From Platanthera guangdongensis (Eukaryota > Streptophyta > Magnoliopsida > Asparagales > Orchidaceae): DNA of 64,000 nucleotides. The notes under the pieces are model-generated. The model searched no databases, was not told the DNA's origin, and saw only the letters and a program-made list of their open reading frames with translations. The stretch lies in NCBI GenBank assembly GCA_039583875.1, contig CM077165.1:72404757-72468756 (forward strand). Direction: 5' to 3'. Shown in pieces: positions 59,959 through 64,000 of this stretch. Each line of letters begins with the position of its first letter. Positions within the stretch are counted from its first letter, which is position 1. A program made the translations under genes and the position numbers.

Positions 59959-60304
59959 CATGAAAGACATGACAAACTACAAGAAGCCCTACCGACCAGC
60001 TGATCAAAGATCTAGGGGTTCAGAACCTTACTGCGAGTTTCACAAAGAGTCAGGTCACTTGACTGAGCACTGCCGAGCACTCCGACAGCTTGTGCAAAGG
60101 ATGCTCCGGCAGGGCAAGATGCGCGACCTGCTTCTTGACGAAGATCGCCCTGGTCCAGCAACCTCAAAGGGCAAAGAAGTCGTAGATGTTCCTTGCTCCT
60201 CCAAAGGAGTGAATCTAGTCGAAGAGCCCCCTCTCCTCGTTGTTAACCAAGCTGTCGAATGCTTCGATGCCGACGATGAGGGTGTGCTTGGAAGGCTATT
60301 CTAA
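59959..60304 (+). pseudogene. gag: O gag, C-terminal zinc-knuckle part
   Basis: This is the continuation of O's gag after D; 59954-59958 (caaat) is the second copy of D's target site. The frame joins 36107-37413 in phase. Early in the segment is a cysteine/histidine knuckle of the form YCEFHKESGHLTEHC, the C-x2-H-x4-H-x4-C-like spacing seen in Tat/Ogre-type gypsy Gags, followed by a basic stretch (ALRQLVQRMLRQGKMRDLL). Knuckles of this type bind the packaged RNA. The stop is TAA at 60302-60304. No protease follows in any frame, which supports the gag-only reading. Confidence 0.75.
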
Positions 60305-61560
60305 GCAAGCAATGGACATCAGTCCTCCACAACTCCTCATAACTCTGATGGGTTATCTCTACTCATACCCCTTTCAAACATTTCTCTCTTTTCAAACATT
60401 TTCATTACCAAACACTTTTCGGTGTTCTTTACTTGCTTTTCAACAAAGCTTTTTACCTGTGATCTTATACTGACACAGTTCCCTTCTTGTGGTGCTACCT
60501 TCTCTATTTTCTCTCCTTGCCTAAGAGATCACTACGCCAATGAGATATCGCCAAGTCTGGAATGCTCCCTCCATGGATTGTTCTCTGGCACAACTGCTTC
60601 GACCACATATGGCGGGAGTATACCCATATGTGTAGTGGGAGCCCTTCAATCTACGACGTTGGGATTCAGACTTCGGATCCTAGCCAGAATCTGACACAGA
60701 GTGTGTGCTAGGGGAGCCCCATGTGTTAGCTCTACTGTGCTTCGCAAAGGATACATTATAGTTACGGTGATCTTTGCTTGAAAAGTAATGGCGATCAAGC
60801 GTAGCCTTGTCTCTTTGATCATCTCAGAACTGTGATGGCCAAACACTCTCTGGTACTCTCAATCCGTGCCTTCGCGGGTTCCCACAACTCCACTGATCAA
60901 TCCACAGACAAGCTATAGGCCTCTTGGCGTAATTATTCTCATTAATCAGTGATGCTTGTGCCCAAGGCATGAGAGCAGTGCTTCTAGAGATCCTTCTCAT
61001 GATTTTTCCATTGCCTTTCTCTTTTGTGCCCTCCTAGAGGATGAGCGGCCAACCCGCTTTGAGTAGGACTATGCTCGGGATGATTTTCTCAGGCAAAACG
61101 ATGCATAAGGCCCACGGGGAACACCTGTGGCGGCATCCAGCCTTCTTTAGTCATTCCGAGTATAGACCTCTTTTCTGTCAATCGCCTTCTTTCACAGGTG
61201 AACAGGTTGATCCAACCTTCCAAGAGGATTTCCAGCATTTACTTATGCTCATCTTTTATATACATTGCTCGCTCAAGCTCTATCAGATGACGATTCACAG
61301 AGCTCTTCACTACTCTTGTCAAAATCTTATGGTTTCAAGCATTGATCGAAGAATCTTACTCTCCTCGATCATCAAACCCGGTTATTGCAATCTAGTTAAG
61401 ATTGGCAGAATTCGTCAAATTACTTCTTTGCTAATCTGATCATGTACATCTAGCCATATCAACAGTTAATGCTCATTTTATTGATCTGGGATTCATGATA
61501 AGAATTCATCAGGCATTCTCCTTGCTAATTGGTCATATCGGCCTTATCCCATCAACAGTT
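60305..61560 (+). other. O internal non-coding region between gag and the tandem array
   Basis: No open frame here shows a recognisable domain. I looked for protease (D-S/T-G), RT (xDD) and integrase motifs in both orientations and saw none. The region is moderately pyrimidine-rich and probably serves as RNA leader or packaging spacer, as in other LARD and TR-GAG elements. The function is unknown. Confidence 0.6.
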
Positions 61561-62250
61561 AACACTTGCAAGCCTTCTCTTCACAGGTACTTGCAAGTTA
61601 TCTTTATATCTTGTTTGCTCCTAACTCTTTTCTTGCAGAGATTAGCAAACCCTTGCAAGCCTTCTCCACAGGTACTTGCAAGCTCCTTTCATATATATTG
61701 TCTGCTTCTAACTCTTCTCTTTGTAGAGATCAATAGACACCTGCAAGGCTTATCCAGGTACTTGCAGCTTATTGTTGTATACAATACCTGCTCCTAACTC
61801 TCTTCTTGCAGAGATCAGCAGACCCTTGCAAGTTTCTTCACAGGTACTTGCAAGTTACACACATATAACATGTTTGTTCCTAACTCTCATTTTGCAGAGA
61901 TCAACCGACACTTGCAAGCCCTTTCACAGGTACTTGCAAGTTACTTTCATATACTATGCATACCATTAACTCTTCTTTTGCAGAAACCAGCAAACACTTG
62001 AAAGTACCTTCCAGGTACTTGCAACACATTTTTCTTTCTCGTATACCCTTCATCCTTCCTTTTTTGCAGAGGATAACAGGTGTTTGCAAGCCTCCAGCAG
62101 GTACTTGCAAGTTATTATGCTTTTGTGTTTTTCTCTCACTTTCATTTTGCAGAACTTAGTGGAAGACACACCTTCGTTTTGCAAAGGCATACTCAGGTAC
62201 ACACTCGATGTACCACTCATACATGCCTACCCTAATCTTCCTCTTGCAGG
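61561..62250 (+). repeat. O 86-bp tandem array with splice-site-like borders and CTTGCAAG palindromes
   Basis: CAG|GTAC borders occur with the GT at 61587, 61672, 61758, 61844, 61930, 62015, 62101 and 62197. The spacing is 85-86 bp, and 96 bp for the last. Each GT is followed 52-55 bp later by a pyrimidine-rich tract ending in an AG (61638, 61726, 61811, 61897, 61983, 62069, 62152, 62249), mostly TTGCAG, and several units carry CTAAC about 15 bp before it. Between the AG and the next GT are 31-44 bp. The palindrome CTTGCAAG, or a one-base variant, occurs on both sides of most GTAC sites. Whether this is a splicing array or only a tandem repeat built on a palindrome cannot be told from sequence. 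Confidence 0.8.
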
Positions 62251-62384
62251 AAAATAGACAAGCAACACCAGACTTCTAAGGAGAGGCTTCAGGTTCTGTC
62301 TCTCCTTGCCCCCCTTCTCTTTCCGTTGGGGTGGATCACGATTTTCGCGGGTCTCCAACTTTTTCGAAGTTCTTTTCGGAACTT

Positions 62385-62401
62385 AAAAAGTGCGGGGATT
62401 A
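62385..62401 (+). other. O polypurine tract (probable)
   Basis: A purine-rich run with the core AAAAAGTGCGGGGA ends just before TGTTAAC at 62402. It would prime plus-strand DNA synthesis. The assignment depends on the inferred LTR start and is less certain than the tracts of A-F. Confidence 0.5.
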
Positions 62402-64000
62402 TGTTAACCCCGAAATCGGCAATCCTTCCCAAGGGAGCCAGCTCGCTCATCACGGCCTGCCCCGGGTTCCTCCTGGAGGCCATGATGCCCTAGGTTGGGC
62501 GGACAGAATTCTATGTCCGCTCAGGCCGCGCGTCCTGCACGGTCTCAGCGGTCTCACCCCCCAGGCCGTGCGCCTTTCCTTGGTCGGCAGGGTCCGTGGA
62601 CTGCTTCCACAGTCCGCCTCTGCAGGCCACCCCCTTTTCAGCTTAACCGCATCTTTGTTTACAGATGCTCCTTTGCCGGATTCAGACTCATGTCCGCTCA
62701 AGCTGGCAGCAACCCGCAACTTAGCTTGCAATTGATGGGACACCCAATATTGGCAGACTCAGAAGTATGTCCGCCCAGGCCGGCAACAGGTCTCTCAGTT
62801 CACCCAGCAGCCTCAACAGCTAGGCTCCCTCTACAATGCAAGCGGACTCGACCTTGCAGCAGCCGCGGACTCGGCGGACTCTCTATACAGTCCGCCCTTC
62901 CTTAGCCAACACTAGCCTCTTGGCCGCAGTAGAGTCAACTCCTCCTCAGTCCGCAGGCCTGTCCTAGGCTCAGCCAGTAGTGCCAGTTTCTCCCTCAGTC
63001 CGCAGCCTCCATGCGGACTCCTTCCAGCCCGCCAGGTATCAAGTCATCCAGAAAGCAGTCCCAGTCCGCATAGCCTCGTGGGACTCGTCGGACTCCGCGG
63101 GCACTCTCCAGCTCGCATCACCTTTAACTCCCAGCTCTGTAGCAGCGGACGCAGCGACCTACCCTATGGAGTCCGCCACTCGTCCTCCAGTGTCCGCCAC
63201 TTCAGCATCACGTAGACAATCTCAACTCAGCAGCAGTGGACTCTGCGGACTCGCCTCGCAGTCCGCCATTCAGTTCGCCATCAGTAGCACCAGCTCCAGC
63301 AGCAAGTCCCAGTCCGTGCGGCCTATTGCGGACTCGGCGGACTCCGTCTCCATCTCGCTCCAGTTACCGTCTCACCGGGGGTAACGTCACTGCAAGCCAT
63401 TACCTCCTCGGGCCTATAAATAGCCCCCATGCCTTTCATATGGCTCGACATCGTCACCCGAAGGTCTCAACGCTCTCGCGCCCAGTCAGCCAGCCAGCCC
63501 TCCTGTGGACTCCGTTTCACAGTCCGCGCCGGTTTCATTCTCTAGTCGCGCGGCCTGCCGCCTTACCTGTCCAGTCCGCGTGGTCTCCTTGTATTCATCA
63601 GTCCGCGCGGCCTGTCAGCTTCGCCCTTCAGTCCGTGCGGCCTCCCCTGGCATTCTTCTCCCTTACCCGCCAGCTTCCTTTTGTACCCCTTTATTGATTT
63701 TGTTGCAAAGGTGTACTAACGAGTTGTAACGCTCTCCATATTAATCAAAGGAAAGCCCGTCGCAAGAGTGGCATTTAAGCCGCGGTGGGCGAAGTCTGTT
63801 GTTGCCGCTGCTAGCGGCCCCTTCTCTTTCTTTCCTTCTTCCTAGCCCAGCTCAGCTCTCTCGGCAACCAACCTGCAAGCACAACTGTCATATTAACCGT
63901 CTGCTCGACAGCTCCTGATCAACCTCCTCCTCTCTTGATCAACCTGCTCTAATGATCAAGCCTCTCCTCTATCCCCGCAACCCATTTGACAAGTGCTTGA
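62402..64000 (+). repeat. O 3' LTR (right end beyond window)
   Basis: It is the second copy of the O LTR: 62710-63020 matches 1-338 and 63025-64000 matches 34969-35942. The start is inferred from TGTTAAC, which mirrors GTTAACA at 36055-36061, and from the purine tract before it. About 120 bp of the LTR end lies past the window. The GCGGACT/AGTCCGC motif recurs from about 62500 to 63370, upstream of a TATA box at 63415. Open frames here are GC-rich shadows. Confidence 0.75.
63382..63422 (+). promoter_or_regulatory. O 3' LTR core promoter
   Basis: TATAAATA at 63415-63422 and TAACGTCA at 63382-63389, conserved in position with the 5' LTR copy despite about 7% LTR divergence. Being in the 3' LTR, it would drive read-out transcription into the flanking DNA. 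Confidence 0.6.

Larger units (their letters stand above)
1..64000 (+). mobile_element. Element O: gag-only (TR-GAG-like) LTR retrotransposon hosting the whole nest
   Basis: Bases 1-338 match 62710 onward, and 34969-35942 match the sequence up to 64000. The window therefore starts inside one LTR and ends inside the other copy of the same LTR. Between them the only coding sequence of O is a plus-strand gag (36107-37413 and 59959-60304). No protease, RT, RNase H or integrase in O's orientation can be found, and about 2.1 kb of non-coding sequence follows gag. This matches the known class of non-autonomous terminal-repeat retrotransposons with a GAG domain. Removing A and D leaves about 6.8 kb of O in the window. 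O is the oldest layer: I counted about 7% divergence over roughly 640 bp of LTR. Both outer ends lie outside the window, so its own TSD cannot be checked. Confidence 0.8.

Overview
The window is a nest of LTR retrotransposons in a plant nuclear genome. The plant assignment rests on four things: Sirevirus-type and Tork/TAR-type Ty1/copia pols, an Athila-type Ty3/gypsy pol, a chromodomain (Tekay/Del-like) Ty3/gypsy pol, and primer-binding sites matching plant initiator-Met and Asp tRNAs. An angiosperm is near certain and a eudicot is likely; I cannot name the species. I see no host gene, RNA gene or CRISPR array. Almost every base belongs to one of seven elements, named O and A-F here, and six of them are flanked by exact 5-bp target-site duplications (TSDs).

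Layout. O (plus strand) spans the window. Its 5' LTR starts before base 1, its gag lies at 36107-37413 plus 59959-60304, and its 3' LTR (from about 62402) runs off the right edge. A (339-34963, minus, Sirevirus) sits in O's 5' LTR with TSD ctagc. Three elements sit inside A: E (3577-6057, a solo chromovirus LTR) in A's extra ORF, and B (13667-21803, copia) and C (22279-33720, Athila) in A's 5' LTR. D (37414-59953, minus, Sirevirus) sits in O's gag with TSD caaat. F (41684-51100, minus, chromovirus) sits in D's extra ORF.

Hand-counted LTR divergence mostly follows the nesting order: O about 7%, A about 3.2%, B about 2.4%, C about 1.4%, D about 0.7%. F, at about 1.8%, is the exception because it lies inside D.

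Possible undescribed biology. (1) In the F/E chromovirus family the gag body of F has no ATG. A 24-nt exon (MAPKR...) inside the LTR, followed by a GTAACG donor-like site, joins in frame to an acceptor-like AG at the gag boundary. This implies a spliced gag mRNA whose intron contains the primer-binding site. (2) Both Sireviruses carry a long extra ORF after pol (about 939 codons in D before F landed) behind its own promoter: a TGTCGACA palindrome array, a TATAAATA box exactly 99 bp from the ATG, and a telo-box directly against the ATG. (3) O carries an 86-bp tandem array in which each unit looks like a 52-55-nt mini-intron between roughly 32-nt mini-exons. (4) Each family has its own short inverted-repeat array in the LTR, upstream of the TATA box where a TATA box is visible.

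How the parts work together. None of the elements looks autonomous today. D has an intact pol but a broken gag, and its extra ORF is split by F. F has a single nonsense codon in gag. A, B and C carry several breaks. O has gag only and would depend on a partner element for pol.
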